Positions 15,670 through 25,788 of a stretch of DNA of 33,952 bases are shown piece after piece; the first letter of the stretch is position 1, and every line of letters begins with the position of its first letter. The notes below the pieces were generated by a model. It was not told the origin of the DNA, did not search any database, and was given only the letters and a program-made list of their open reading frames with translations. Where the stretch lies: the NCBI GenBank assembly GCA_028718745.1, contig JAQULF010000001.1, positions 175,078 to 209,029 on the forward strand. The letters are read 5' to 3'. A program made the translations under genes and the position numbers. The stretch comes from Patescibacteria group bacterium. Its GTDB lineage: Bacteria > Patescibacteriota > JACPGU01.

Positions 15670-15698
15670 TTGACTTAAATACCCTTCTATGATATAAT
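15670..15698 (+). promoter_or_regulatory. Promoter for rpsO
   Basis: TTGACT, 17-nt spacer, TATAAT. Confidence 0.8.
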
Positions 15699-15765
15699 GC
15701 CTCTAAGAATTAAAAAGATCTAAATTGATTTTTTGTTTTCTTGTTTTATTGATTAACTGGTTATT

Positions 15766-16029
15766 ATGTTATCTACAGAAGAAAAGAAGGTTGCAAGAAC
15801 TAAAGTTTCTAGCGAAAAAGATACGGGCTCTGTCAGTGTACAGATCTCTGCTTTGACTACGAAGATTCTAAAGTTAAACGATCATCTAAAGAAAAACATT
15901 CACGACTTCTCCTCAAAGAGAGGTTTACTTAAAAATGTAGGACAGAGAAGAAAATTTTTGAAATACTTAAAAAAATCAGACCCAAAGAAATACGAGGAAG
16001 TATTGGGGAAATTGGGATTAAGAAAATAA
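15766..16029 (+). CDS. rpsO: Ribosomal protein uS15
   Basis: DTGSVSVQISALTTKILKLNDHLKKNIHDFSSKRGLLKNVGQRRKFLKYLKK. Confidence 0.97.
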   Translation: MLSTEEKKVARTKVSSEKDTGSVSVQISALTTKILKLNDHLKKNIHDFSSKRGLLKNVGQRRKFLKYLKKSDPKKYEEVLGKLGLRK

Positions 16030-16144
16030 ATTATTATTAACTTCAGAGTATATTAAGACGGAGATAGAGTTTAGCATCGCAAAAGCGGTTCTGACCCCTA
16101 TATCTGTCAATGTACTCTCAAGAAAAAAGGACCCAGCCAAAAGT

Positions 16145-16182
16145 TTTACTGAAAAACGAATTACATTCTGTTATTTCAGTAG
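16145..16182. repeat. 38-nt hairpin element, copy 2 (pnp leader)
   Basis: TTACTGAAAAACGAATTACATTCTGTTATTTCAGTAGC; 36 of 38 identical to copy 1, with paired changes. Confidence 0.85.
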
Positions 16183-16205
16183 CAACTTTTAGGCGGGTAA
16201 ATAAA

Positions 16206-18302
16206 ATGAAAAAGATCGAAAAGTTTGAGTTAGATTTTGCAGGACGCAAGATCGAAGTAGAAGTAGGTAGATTAGCCTTTCAGGCTAATGCTGCTGTTAC
16301 TGTGCGCTATGGCGACACAGAAGTTCTGGCAACCGCTGTTTCTCCAAAGCAAAAAAGATTAGAGGATCAGGATTTCCTTCCTTTAACTGTGGATTATGAA
16401 GAGAGAATGTACGCAGCCGGAAAGATTTCCGGTTCTAGGTTTATAAAAAGAGAAGGCAGACCAACCGAAGAAGCGACTTTGATGGCGCGTATGATCGACA
16501 GACCACTACGGCCGATATTTCCAAAGGGGTATTTCTTTGATGTTCAAGTTATAGTTACGGTTCTATCTTATGATCAGGTGAATAATACCAAAGTTCCGGC
16601 ATTATTGGCCGCATCATTAGCTCTTGGAATTTCCGATATCCCATGGAATGGTCCTTTAGGATTAGTTCAAGTTGGCTTAGTTGATGGACAACTAATTCTT
16701 TGTCCAACCGAGGAGCAATTATCAAAATCAGATCTTGATTTGGTAGTGGTTTCATCGGATAAAAAAGTAGTTATGATTGAAGCCGGCGGCAAACAAGTTC
16801 CGCAAGATAAAGTTATGGAAGCGGTTGAATTTGCGCATAAAGGCGTTCAATCCTTAATCCAATTTCAAAACGATATCATCGCTAAAATTGGTCTTAAAAA
16901 GAGAGAGTTTGTTAACGAGATAAACGAAGAGCTATACAAAGAAGTAGAGACCAATTACGCAAAAGAATTGGAAACTCTATTTACTCTCAAGGAAAAATTA
17001 GAGAGAGAATCTTTGTTTAACGATACACTAGTTAAAATTAAAGAAGCCTATAAAGAAGATGAAGATAAAAGTAAAACTTCCAAAGCAGTACAGTATTTCG
17101 ATGAGATATTTCGAGAGAGAATGAGAGCGCTTATTATGGAAAAGGAAGTTAGAATTGACGGCAGAAAATTGGATGAAGTTCGTCCTATTTCCTGCGAAGT
17201 CGGATTGTTACCCCGTGTTCATGGATCTTCACTTTTCAATCGCGGATACACCCAAGTTTTGAATGTTACGACTTTGGGATCTACCGGAATGCGCCAAAGC
17301 CTGGATACTATGGAAGAAAATGACACCGAAAAAAGATATATGCACCACTACAATTTCCCTCCGTATTCTGTGGGTGAAGCTCGCCCGGCCAGATCTGCAG
17401 GAAGACGAGAAATCGGTCATGGAGCATTGGCTGAAAAAGCCTTATTCAATGTTTTCCCTTCTGAAGAATCATTTCCTTATACAGTTCGCCTCGTTTCCGA
17501 ATGTTTGTCATCTGACGGATCTACTTCAATGGGTTCAACTTGCGCTTCCACACTTTCATTGATGGATGCAGGTGTACCAATTGCCGCCCCCGTTAGTGGC
17601 ATTGCGATGGGAATTGTTACTGATGAAAAAGATAATTACAAAGTTTTGTCGGATATTGCCGGAACAGAGGATCACAATGGCGATATGGATTTCAAAATTG
17701 CCGGATCTGTAGCAGGCATTACCGCAATTCAATTGGATGTAAAAAACAATGGTCTAACATTGCAAATGATTAAAGATATTTTCACCCAAGGAATGAAGGG
17801 CAGATTTCATATTTTGGAACAAATGTTAAAAGTAATTCCGGAAGTTAGGAAAGAGATGTCTCCTTACGCTCCAAGAATTGAAACCATCCGCATTAATCCG
17901 GACAAAATCCGCGATGTTGTTGGACCGGGCGGAAAAGTGATTAATAAAATTATTGAAGAAACCGGTGTTGAAATCGACATCGAACAAGATGGCCGGATAA
18001 ATATCTGCGCGGTCAATAAAGAAGCGATTGATAAAGCTCGCGCAATTATCGAAGGCATTACGGCTGAACCGGAAGTCGGCAAAGTCTATGATGGAAAAGT
18101 TATCAAAATAATGGACTTCGGCGCTTTCGTAGAATTTATGCCGGGTCGTGAGGGACTAGTTCATATCTCTGAAATCTCCGATTCGCGAGTCGAAAAAGTT
18201 ACCGATGTTCTCAAAGAAGGTCAGGATGTAAAAGTGGTTTTGAAAGAGATCGATAGCATGGGAAGAATGAATTTATCTATGAAGAGAGTTAATAATAAAT
18301 AG
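16206..18302 (+). CDS. pnp: Polyribonucleotide nucleotidyltransferase
   Basis: Two RNase PH domains, KH (IRDVVGPGGKVINKI) and S1 (VGKVYDGKVIKIMDFGAFVEF). Confidence 0.97.
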   Translation: MKKIEKFELDFAGRKIEVEVGRLAFQANAAVTVRYGDTEVLATAVSPKQKRLEDQDFLPLTVDYEERMYAAGKISGSRFIKREGRPTEEATLMARMIDRPLRPIFPKGYFFDVQVIVTVLSYDQVNNTKVPALLAASLALGISDIPWNGPLGLVQVGLVDGQLILCPTEEQLSKSDLDLVVVSSDKKVVMIEAGGKQVPQDKVMEAVEFAHKGVQSLIQFQNDIIAKIGLKKREFVNEINEELYKEVETNYAKELETLFTLKEKLERESLFNDTLVKIKEAYKEDEDKSKTSKAVQYFDEIFRERMRALIMEKEVRIDGRKLDEVRPISCEVGLLPRVHGSSLFNRGYTQVLNVTTLGSTGMRQSLDTMEENDTEKRYMHHYNFPPYSVGEARPARSAGRREIGHGALAEKALFNVFPSEESFPYTVRLVSECLSSDGSTSMGSTCASTLSLMDAGVPIAAPVSGIAMGIVTDEKDNYKVLSDIAGTEDHNGDMDFKIAGSVAGITAIQLDVKNNGLTLQMIKDIFTQGMKGRFHILEQMLKVIPEVRKEMSPYAPRIETIRINPDKIRDVVGPGGKVINKIIEETGVEIDIEQDGRINICAVNKEAIDKARAIIEGITAEPEVGKVYDGKVIKIMDFGAFVEFMPGREGLVHISEISDSRVEKVTDVLKEGQDVKVVLKEIDSMGRMNLSMKRVNNK

Positions 18303-18324
18303 AGCTAAAATCAAGTAAGTTTTT

Positions 18325-18804
18325 ATGCATCATCCACAAAAAGAGTTTATGGAGGTTGCGATTAAAGAAGCAATTCGTTCCGCCAAAAAGGGGCAGTATG
18401 CTTTGGGAGCGGTCGTTGTTTTGAATGACAAAGTGATTTCAATCGCTCATACTACTTTACACAAAATCCCCGATTCTTCTGGGCATGCGGAAATGAATGC
18501 AATTAGAAAAGCATGTAAAAAACTGGGTTCAAGATATCTTGAAGGCGCTTGGCTGTATACCGTCCAGGAGCCCTGTCTAATGTGCGCATCTGTTGCTGTT
18601 TGGGCTAAAATGGAAGGGGTAGTCTTCGGAGCATTTGAGAAAGACGCCTTAAAGATATTCAATAAGCATGTGCGGTCAAGGTTTACTTGGAGACAAATCA
18701 TGATATCTGCAAAAGAAGTTCTTTCAAAAAGTGATCCAAAAGTCAAGTTATATGAGGGTTTTATGCGGGATGAATGTATCGAGCTTTATAAATTGAATAA
18801 GTAA
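18325..18804 (+). CDS. Nucleoside/tRNA deaminase family (CMP/dCMP-type zinc-binding)
   Basis: HAEMNAIRKA and PCLMC zinc motifs. Confidence 0.9.
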   Translation: MHHPQKEFMEVAIKEAIRSAKKGQYALGAVVVLNDKVISIAHTTLHKIPDSSGHAEMNAIRKACKKLGSRYLEGAWLYTVQEPCLMCASVAVWAKMEGVVFGAFEKDALKIFNKHVRSRFTWRQIMISAKEVLSKSDPKVKLYEGFMRDECIELYKLNK

Positions 18805-18824
18805 GATAGTTAATATATTTTGTT

Positions 18825-19289
18825 ATGTCAGTAAAGTTGATGACTCTTTGCATAGTTTGCAAAGACAAAAAAGTTCTCCTTGGTATGAAGAAAAGAGGCT
18901 TTGGCGTGGGAAGATGGAATGGTTTTGGCGGAAAGGTTCAGGAAGATGAAACCATCGAAGAATCTTTAAGGCGCGAGATGGAAGAAGAATGCGGTTTGAA
19001 ATTAGGAGATTTAGAGGAATTGGGAGTTTTGGAATTTGAATTTGCTAAAAAGCCTGGCGATATTTTGGAAGTGCATATATTTAAATCCATAGATTTTTCG
19101 GGAGAACCCACCGAATCAGAAGAGATGAAGCCGGAATGGTTTGATGAGGATAAAGTGCCATTTGAAAAAATGTGGTCTGATGATCCTTATTGGTTTCCTC
19201 TATTTTTGGCAGGTAAAAAATTCAAAGGCCATTTTCTTTTTGACGACAATGATCAGATTTTAGAAAAAAACATAGAGGTAATAAAATAA
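18825..19289 (+). CDS. Nudix hydrolase (MutT/8-oxo-dGTPase-like)
   Basis: GGKVQEDETIEESLRREMEEECGL Nudix box. Confidence 0.92.
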   Translation: MSVKLMTLCIVCKDKKVLLGMKKRGFGVGRWNGFGGKVQEDETIEESLRREMEEECGLKLGDLEELGVLEFEFAKKPGDILEVHIFKSIDFSGEPTESEEMKPEWFDEDKVPFEKMWSDDPYWFPLFLAGKKFKGHFLFDDNDQILEKNIEVIK

Positions 19290-19298
19290 AATTAAAAC

Positions 19299-19418
19299 GA
19301 AAAAATCTATACCAGAGTATATCAATCGGATTTTTTCTTAGAGGAGAAACATTGCGAAAGCTGGAGCGAACCAATTCCTTATTGGTGCGCGGAAGCTGAA
19401 GAAATGTTTGGACGAATG
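19299..19418. repeat. Duplicated upstream module, copy A (GAAAAAATC...GATTTTTTCTTAGAGGAGAAA...TTTGGACGAATG)
   Basis: Shared blocks with 32662-32787, in the same order and ending at a start codon. Confidence 0.7.
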
Positions 19419-19961
19419 CCAGACGAAATAATTGACATTGTAGATGAAAATAATAATTTAACTGGTGAAAAAGCTTCCCGCAATGAAGCTCACCTTAATG
19501 GTTTGTGGCACAGGATAATTAATATCTGCATCTATAATTCTCGAGGAGAGATATTACTTCAGTTAAGGTCAAAAGATAAAATGATTTATCCGGATATGTG
19601 GGATATTTCAGTGGCTGGTCACATTGGCGCAGGAGAAGAACCAATAGCTGCAGCGCTTCGCGAGACAGGGGAAGAAACCGGTCTGGGAACAAAAGAAGAA
19701 GATCTACATTTTTATAAAATTCGCCCAGAAGAATATCGAAAGGGTGATGTGAATATGAAAGAATTTCTTTATATTTACCTTTTAAAATATGACGGTGATA
19801 TTTCAAATTTGAAAATTCAGAAAGAAGAACTTCAAAAAATTGAATTTGTTCCCATTGATAAAATAGAAGAAGAATTAAAATCCGGTAGTATCAAATTCGC
19901 TCCGCATGGAGCATATTGGGAAGATGTGATAGGAGAAGTCAAGAGGAATTTGAACAGTTAG
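19416..19961 (+). CDS. Nudix hydrolase (isopentenyl-diphosphate isomerase-like)
   Basis: MPDEIIDIVDENNNLTGEKASR...GHIGAGEEPIAAALRETGEETGL. Confidence 0.9.
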   Translation: MPDEIIDIVDENNNLTGEKASRNEAHLNGLWHRIINICIYNSRGEILLQLRSKDKMIYPDMWDISVAGHIGAGEEPIAAALRETGEETGLGTKEEDLHFYKIRPEEYRKGDVNMKEFLYIYLLKYDGDISNLKIQKEELQKIEFVPIDKIEEELKSGSIKFAPHGAYWEDVIGEVKRNLNS

Positions 19962-19985
19962 AACAAAAAAATAAAAACAAAAAGT

Positions 19986-20522
19986 ATGGCAGAAATTATT
20001 TCTCCACATGGAGGGTATAGAGATTTAATGTCCTATCAAGGTGCTACGATCATCTATGATTTAACGACAGATTTTTGCAAAAAATATATAAGTGGGTACA
20101 GCAGAACCACCGATCAGATGGTACAGGCAGCAAGAAGTGGTAAACAAAATATTGCCGAAGGTAGTATGGCGTCAGGAACTTCTAAAAAGACAGAATTAAA
20201 ACTAGTTAGTGTGGCTCGAGCTAGTCTTGAAGAACTACTGGCAGACTATGAAGACTATTTAAGACAGCATCATTTTTTACAGTGGGGCAGAGATGATCCG
20301 AGAGCAATTGAGGTTAGAAAGTTGGCTTATAGGTCGGATAAGTCTTATAAGACATATGAGCCATACATGACGAGCGGTGAATTAGCGGCCAATGCGCTAA
20401 TTTGTCTGATTCATCAGACTAACTATCTACTAGATCAACAAATGCGATCGTTAGAAAAAAGTTTTATGGAAGAGGGTGGATTTACTGAAAGATTGTACAA
20501 AGCGCGAAAAGAAAGACAATAA
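19986..20522 (+). CDS. Four-helix-bundle protein (S23/avd-like, suffix-domain type)
   Basis: TTDQMVQAARSGKQNIAEGSMASGTSKKTELKLVSVARASLEELLADYEDYL. Confidence 0.88.
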   Translation: MAEIISPHGGYRDLMSYQGATIIYDLTTDFCKKYISGYSRTTDQMVQAARSGKQNIAEGSMASGTSKKTELKLVSVARASLEELLADYEDYLRQHHFLQWGRDDPRAIEVRKLAYRSDKSYKTYEPYMTSGELAANALICLIHQTNYLLDQQMRSLEKSFMEEGGFTERLYKARKERQ

Positions 20523-20570
20523 ATAATATAAGTCTTATAGGACTTATATGACATATAATAATTAAAAATT

Positions 20571-22637
20571 ATGGAAAAAGAAAATCAAAAAAGAAACAGT
20601 TCTAATCAGCAAATTAGTTCTAGTCAAGCCGTTGGCGCATCTCGCCAACAAAAAAATAGAGGAAGATATGGAAGACAAGTAAGTAGAGGGAGCGATAGAC
20701 CGGTTCAGACAAATCAGCCGAATCTTGCTCTACCAGCAAATCAGCCGCTAATGATGACGGCCTACCATTCGCATGGTCCAAAACGGATTGTGTTAAAGCA
20801 GGATGCGCCCAAACAAAGCAATCCAAGAAGTGGTGGAAGAGGCAAAAGAGACAGGGGTCGTAGAGGTCCTTTAGAATTAGTAAAATCGCGCCATAATATA
20901 TCAACTAGAAGTGACTATGTTGGCGCAAAAGTATTCTCTCCACAAAGAGCAAAACTGAAAATGATATCACTTGGTGGCATGGGTATCATGAATAAAAACC
21001 TAATGGTTTATGAATATGAAGACCCGAACCTTCCGGACGGCGGTGATATTATTATCATCGACTGCGGCATGGGTTTTCCGGATGCAGAAATGTATGGTAT
21101 CGATTATCTGATACCCGATGTTTCATATCTGAAGGATCGCATTAAAAAGATTCGCGGGATTTTGATTACTCATGGACATGAGGATCATATCGGAGCATTG
21201 CCGCATATTTTGCCAGAACTTGGCATGGTACCAATCTTTGCGACCAAATTGACCGCCGGATTAATTGAAAGAAAATTTTCTGAATATAATCTTCTGCGCA
21301 GTTTCAAAGTCAGTGTTTTTGAGCCGGAAGAAACATTGCGATTGGGAGTATTTCGAATTGAACCATTTAGAATGGCTCACTCCGTTCCGCAAAATGTCGG
21401 GTATGGAATACATACTCCTTACGGATTAGTTTTGCATGTTGCGGATTTCAAAATCGATCTAACGCCGGCGGATAACTGGGCGACCGATACCGAAAAGATA
21501 AAAGATCTTTGCAATAAAGCCGGGGGAGCATTGCTCTTGGGACTAGATAGTACCAGAATCGATGAGAAAGGCTTCTCTATTTCTTCCAAAGATATTGATG
21601 AAGGCTTTAATGAAGCTTTTAGCACAGCTCATGGCAGAATTATTATTGCCGCCTTTTCTTCACAGATAGCCAGAATGCAACAGATTTTTGAATATGCTCA
21701 AAAGTATGGTAGAAAAGTGGCGATTGCCGGCAGAAGCATGCAAAACAATGTAGATGTGGCGTTCAATATGGGATTTTTGAAAGCCCCACCGGATTTAATT
21801 GTAAATCTGCGCGAGCTCAACAAATATAAAGATGAAAATCTGGTTATTATTGGCACAGGAAGCCAAGCACAAAACAGATCGGCTCTAATGCGCATGTCTA
21901 TTGGCGAACACAATCAGGTAGAATTAAAAACCAGCGATACAGTTATCGTTTCAGCTTCTCCAATTCCCGGGAACGAAGATTCTGTCTATAGAATGTTAGA
22001 TGATTTAATGAGGTTAGGGCCAAGAGTTATTTACAATAAAATCATGCAAGTACACGCTACAGGACATGGATTTTATGGAGAAATAGAACAGATATTCAAC
22101 TTAGTTCGACCAAAGTATTTTGCGCCTATTCATGGAGATTTTCATCACTTAGTTGAAAATCGCGATATGGCTTTAAAAAATGGTCTGCGAAGCGATCATA
22201 TTTTTCTATTTGAAGATGGGGAAGTTCTAGAAATTGACGAGAATGGAGCTCGCATGGCTAACTATCGCGTTCCAGTTGGATCTCTAATGGTAGACGGATT
22301 AGGAGTTGGCGACATTGGCAATATCGTTCTAAGAGATCGCCAAGCCATGGCGCAAGAAGGATTATTTATGGTTATTGTGACGGTTGATCGAAATACCGGC
22401 AATCCATTAACAAGTCCGGATATAATCTCTCGGGGATTTGTTTATATGCGAGAATCCAACGAACTGATCAATGGAGCCAGAAATGAGGTAAAAAAGGTTC
22501 TAGCCAACTTCCAACAAGTTTGGACTCCCGAATGGAAGAAAGAGATCAAAGAAGTTCTCAAAGAGCATATTGGCGATTATCTCTATAAAAATACGAAAAG
22601 AAGACCGATGGTGATACCGGTAGTAATAGAGGTGTAG
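20571..22637 (+). CDS. rnj: Ribonuclease J
   Basis: THGHEDHIGALPHIL metallo-beta-lactamase motif, beta-CASP and C-terminal domain; basic disordered N-terminus. Confidence 0.95.
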   Translation: MEKENQKRNSSNQQISSSQAVGASRQQKNRGRYGRQVSRGSDRPVQTNQPNLALPANQPLMMTAYHSHGPKRIVLKQDAPKQSNPRSGGRGKRDRGRRGPLELVKSRHNISTRSDYVGAKVFSPQRAKLKMISLGGMGIMNKNLMVYEYEDPNLPDGGDIIIIDCGMGFPDAEMYGIDYLIPDVSYLKDRIKKIRGILITHGHEDHIGALPHILPELGMVPIFATKLTAGLIERKFSEYNLLRSFKVSVFEPEETLRLGVFRIEPFRMAHSVPQNVGYGIHTPYGLVLHVADFKIDLTPADNWATDTEKIKDLCNKAGGALLLGLDSTRIDEKGFSISSKDIDEGFNEAFSTAHGRIIIAAFSSQIARMQQIFEYAQKYGRKVAIAGRSMQNNVDVAFNMGFLKAPPDLIVNLRELNKYKDENLVIIGTGSQAQNRSALMRMSIGEHNQVELKTSDTVIVSASPIPGNEDSVYRMLDDLMRLGPRVIYNKIMQVHATGHGFYGEIEQIFNLVRPKYFAPIHGDFHHLVENRDMALKNGLRSDHIFLFEDGEVLEIDENGARMANYRVPVGSLMVDGLGVGDIGNIVLRDRQAMAQEGLFMVIVTVDRNTGNPLTSPDIISRGFVYMRESNELINGARNEVKKVLANFQQVWTPEWKKEIKEVLKEHIGDYLYKNTKRRPMVIPVVIEV

Positions 22638-22795
22638 GATATTAAGAAATTAAGATATTAGGATATTGGGAAAATAAAAAATATCTTAATATCAATGAGC
22701 GAAGCGAATGGAATATCTAATATCTATGATTATCTTTTAATAAGACTGTCCATAATGTTGATATTATTCTATCGTGTGTGATATGATATTTGTAT

Positions 22796-25039
22796 ATGGC
22801 AAAAAGAAGACGAAGGCAAGCGCCGAGCAATCGGAGTAAAAGCAAAAAAGCAAAAAACAAAAAAAACCAAAAAGGCAATTGGGAAGTGGTTGAGTTTAAT
22901 ATGAGTCCGGAAACAGCTACTGAAATAACCGCCATCTCCTTTGTACTTTTGGGCGTACTTTTGATCTTAAGTCTGACGGGTGTATTCGGAAGTTTCGGCC
23001 ATGCAGTCAATCTTTTTATCCATCAGATCTTTGGCTGGATGGCTCCCGTATTTGCAGTTTCATTAATAGTTTTGGGTATTGTCCGCTTTTATCCTGATAA
23101 ATACAAAATCGGCATGGCTAACTACCTTGGTTTCGCCATGTTTAATCTCTGGCTTCCGGCTCTAGTCCACCTTTTTATCAGCTCCGATCGTTCTTACGAG
23201 GTTGCGCTTGATGGAGCCGGCGGAGGAATGATCGGTCATTATATTGGTACTTCGCTTAAAGATTCAGTTTCTTTTACTGGCGCATTAGTTCTTCTGATAG
23301 CTTTTATTTTAATTTCACTATTGGTTCTTTTTAATACAAGTTTTAAACGGCTTCAAGAAAAAATGGAAATGGATTCATTGGGCAATCCTACTGGTAGTTT
23401 GATGCCAAAACAATTGAGCAAGTTGAAGATAAACATGCCACAAGCTTCGCTCAAAGATAAGGTAACCGGTAAATTAAGAATTAATGGAGTTGAGACAAAA
23501 AATCAAGAAAGCAATAAAGCAAAAAATCAAGAAAATTCAGAATTAGAAAAACCCAAAGTTATCAAAGAAGAGATAAATTGGAATTTTCCGACCATGGATC
23601 TTTTAGAAGACTCTAAATATTCGGTGGATAGCGGGAATGTTACGGGCAACGCTGAAATTATTGCCAATACTCTTTCTCAATTTGGCATTACTGTGGCGAT
23701 GCAGGATGTAAATGTCGGTCCGACTTTTACGCAATATACTTTAAAACCGGCTGAAGGAACGAAATTGTCAAAAATTACTACTTTGCAAGATGATCTTGCT
23801 TTGGCTCTGGCAGTTCATCCGATCCGAATAGAAGCGCCTATTCCGGGAAAATCTTTGGTTGGTGTAGAAATTCCCAATAAGAAAGTAGCTCTGGTTCGCC
23901 TTAAAGAAATTTTGGCTTCCGGAGAATATCGCAGCTCTGTCGATCGAGGTAATCTAGTGGTTGCGCTTGGTAAAGATGTTTCCGGAACCCCTGCAATGGC
24001 GGATATTTCCAAAATGCCACACTTATTGGTTGCCGGCGCCACAGGTTCCGGTAAGTCGGTTTGTGTTAATGGGATATTAGCCAGTCTTCTTTTTCAATAT
24101 TCACCCAAAGAATTGCGGCTAATTATGGTAGATCCGAAAAGAGTAGAAATGACCGGATATAATGGCATTGCGCATCTTTTGACCCCGGTCATTACCGATC
24201 CGGACAAAACCATCAATGCCTTTCGCTGGGCAGTGATAGAAATGGAAAATCGTTACAAAATACTTTCAGCGGCTGGAGCGCGAGACATTGCCGGATACAA
24301 TAAGAAACTCTCTAAAGACGAAGAAAAGATGCCCTATCTAGTTTTGGTAGTAGATGAGTTAGCTGATGTAATGTTAACCGCCGGTCAGGAAATGGAAGGG
24401 TTAATCGTTAGAATTGCCCAGATGGCGCGTGCTGTCGGAATTCACCTAATCCTAGCAACCCAGCGACCATCAGTAAATGTTGTTACAGGTTTAATCAAGG
24501 CTAATATACCTTGCCGTATCGCTTTTCGAGTGGCCAGTCAAATCGATTCACGAACCATTTTGGATGCGGCCGGTGCAGAAAGATTGATTGGCAAAGGAGA
24601 TATGCTTTTTATGGCGGGAGATGGTCAGAAGCCAAAAAGAATCCAAGGAGTTTTTGTTGATGATAGAGAAATTAATTCCATTCTGGATAATGTTAAGTCG
24701 CAGCAAGAGCCTCAATATAATGAAGATGTGGTAAAATCTCATAAAGGACCTGCAGCCGGCGGTGAGGGTTTATCTGGCATGAATGGCGAAGTGGATGATG
24801 ATATGTATCAGCAGGCTTATGATGAGGTGGTTCGATCCGGCAAAGCCTCCGCTTCCCTTCTTCAAAGGCGCTTAAGAGTTGGTTATGCCCGCGCTGCTAG
24901 ATTGTTAGATTTATTAGAAGAACAAGGAGTGATCGGCCAAGCTGACGGTGCCAGACCGCGCGAGATATTAGTTAGTCGCGACGAGGGCGGAACAGCGGGA
25001 ATATATGATGATGATTGGGGAGGGGAAAAGGAAATATAA
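22796..25039 (+). CDS. ftsK: DNA translocase FtsK/SpoIIIE
   Basis: TM segments, Walker A AGATGSGKSVCVN, LVVDELADVM, C-terminal winged-helix gamma domain. Confidence 0.96.
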   Translation: MAKRRRRQAPSNRSKSKKAKNKKNQKGNWEVVEFNMSPETATEITAISFVLLGVLLILSLTGVFGSFGHAVNLFIHQIFGWMAPVFAVSLIVLGIVRFYPDKYKIGMANYLGFAMFNLWLPALVHLFISSDRSYEVALDGAGGGMIGHYIGTSLKDSVSFTGALVLLIAFILISLLVLFNTSFKRLQEKMEMDSLGNPTGSLMPKQLSKLKINMPQASLKDKVTGKLRINGVETKNQESNKAKNQENSELEKPKVIKEEINWNFPTMDLLEDSKYSVDSGNVTGNAEIIANTLSQFGITVAMQDVNVGPTFTQYTLKPAEGTKLSKITTLQDDLALALAVHPIRIEAPIPGKSLVGVEIPNKKVALVRLKEILASGEYRSSVDRGNLVVALGKDVSGTPAMADISKMPHLLVAGATGSGKSVCVNGILASLLFQYSPKELRLIMVDPKRVEMTGYNGIAHLLTPVITDPDKTINAFRWAVIEMENRYKILSAAGARDIAGYNKKLSKDEEKMPYLVLVVDELADVMLTAGQEMEGLIVRIAQMARAVGIHLILATQRPSVNVVTGLIKANIPCRIAFRVASQIDSRTILDAAGAERLIGKGDMLFMAGDGQKPKRIQGVFVDDREINSILDNVKSQQEPQYNEDVVKSHKGPAAGGEGLSGMNGEVDDDMYQQAYDEVVRSGKASASLLQRRLRVGYARAARLLDLLEEQGVIGQADGARPREILVSRDEGGTAGIYDDDWGGEKEI

Positions 25040-25153
25040 AAAATAAAATATAAAAAATAAAAAGCAAGAATTAAAAACTTAAAAATGGATTTGTTTTTGC
25101 ATATTTAAGTATTTGTTTTTTATCTTTTATTTTTAATTTTTTATTTTAAATCT

Positions 25154-25648
25154 ATGGCTTCTGAATTTTCCTTTGATATCGTATCACAATTTGACCGGCA
25201 GGAATTGGTTAATGCTTTAGATCAGACAAAGCGCGAACTGGAGTATCGCTATGATTTTAATAATTCACCCTATGAAATAGCTTTAGAAAAAGAAGGGCTG
25301 ATCATTAGCGCCCAAGATGCTTATAAAATGAAAGCGATTACCGATCTTATTTTAACTAAATTGATTTCCAGAAAATTAGATACCCGAATTTTGGATTTTT
25401 CAGTAGAAAATGAACCGGCGGCTGGCAATACGGTTCGAAAAAAGGTAAAATTAATCGCAGGATTGGATAAAGAAAAAGCTAAAGAAATCGCCAAGGTTAT
25501 AAACACTAATTTCAAGAAAGTAAAAGCCTCAATTCAAGGTGAAGAAATCAGGGTTAGCTCGCCTTTTAAAGATACTTTGCAAGAAATAATGTCGCTCTTA
25601 AAAACTAAAGATTTTGGGGTGCCACTGCAATTTACAAATTATAGGTAG
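25154..25648 (+). CDS. YajQ-family cyclic-di-GMP/nucleotide-binding protein
   Basis: FSFDIVSQFDRQELVNALDQTKRELEYRYDF. Confidence 0.93.
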   Translation: MASEFSFDIVSQFDRQELVNALDQTKRELEYRYDFNNSPYEIALEKEGLIISAQDAYKMKAITDLILTKLISRKLDTRILDFSVENEPAAGNTVRKKVKLIAGLDKEKAKEIAKVINTNFKKVKASIQGEEIRVSSPFKDTLQEIMSLLKTKDFGVPLQFTNYR

Positions 25649-25788
25649 CGACACTAATTCACGAATTCACACGAATGTCGCGAATATTACAAAAATAATT
25701 TACTTTAGTCATACAAAAATAAAATTAAAATTCGAATTAAATTCGCAACGATTCGTTTTTAATTCGTAAAGATTAGCGAGGTAAAAAA

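Noticed and set aside
16110-16205. pnp start at 16110
   Set aside because: The extension runs through the repeat hairpin; the conserved PNPase N-terminus starts at 16206.
19986-20522. Avd accessory protein of a diversity-generating retroelement
   Set aside because: No reverse transcriptase or template/variable repeat pair was seen nearby; four-helix-bundle proteins occur widely without DGRs.
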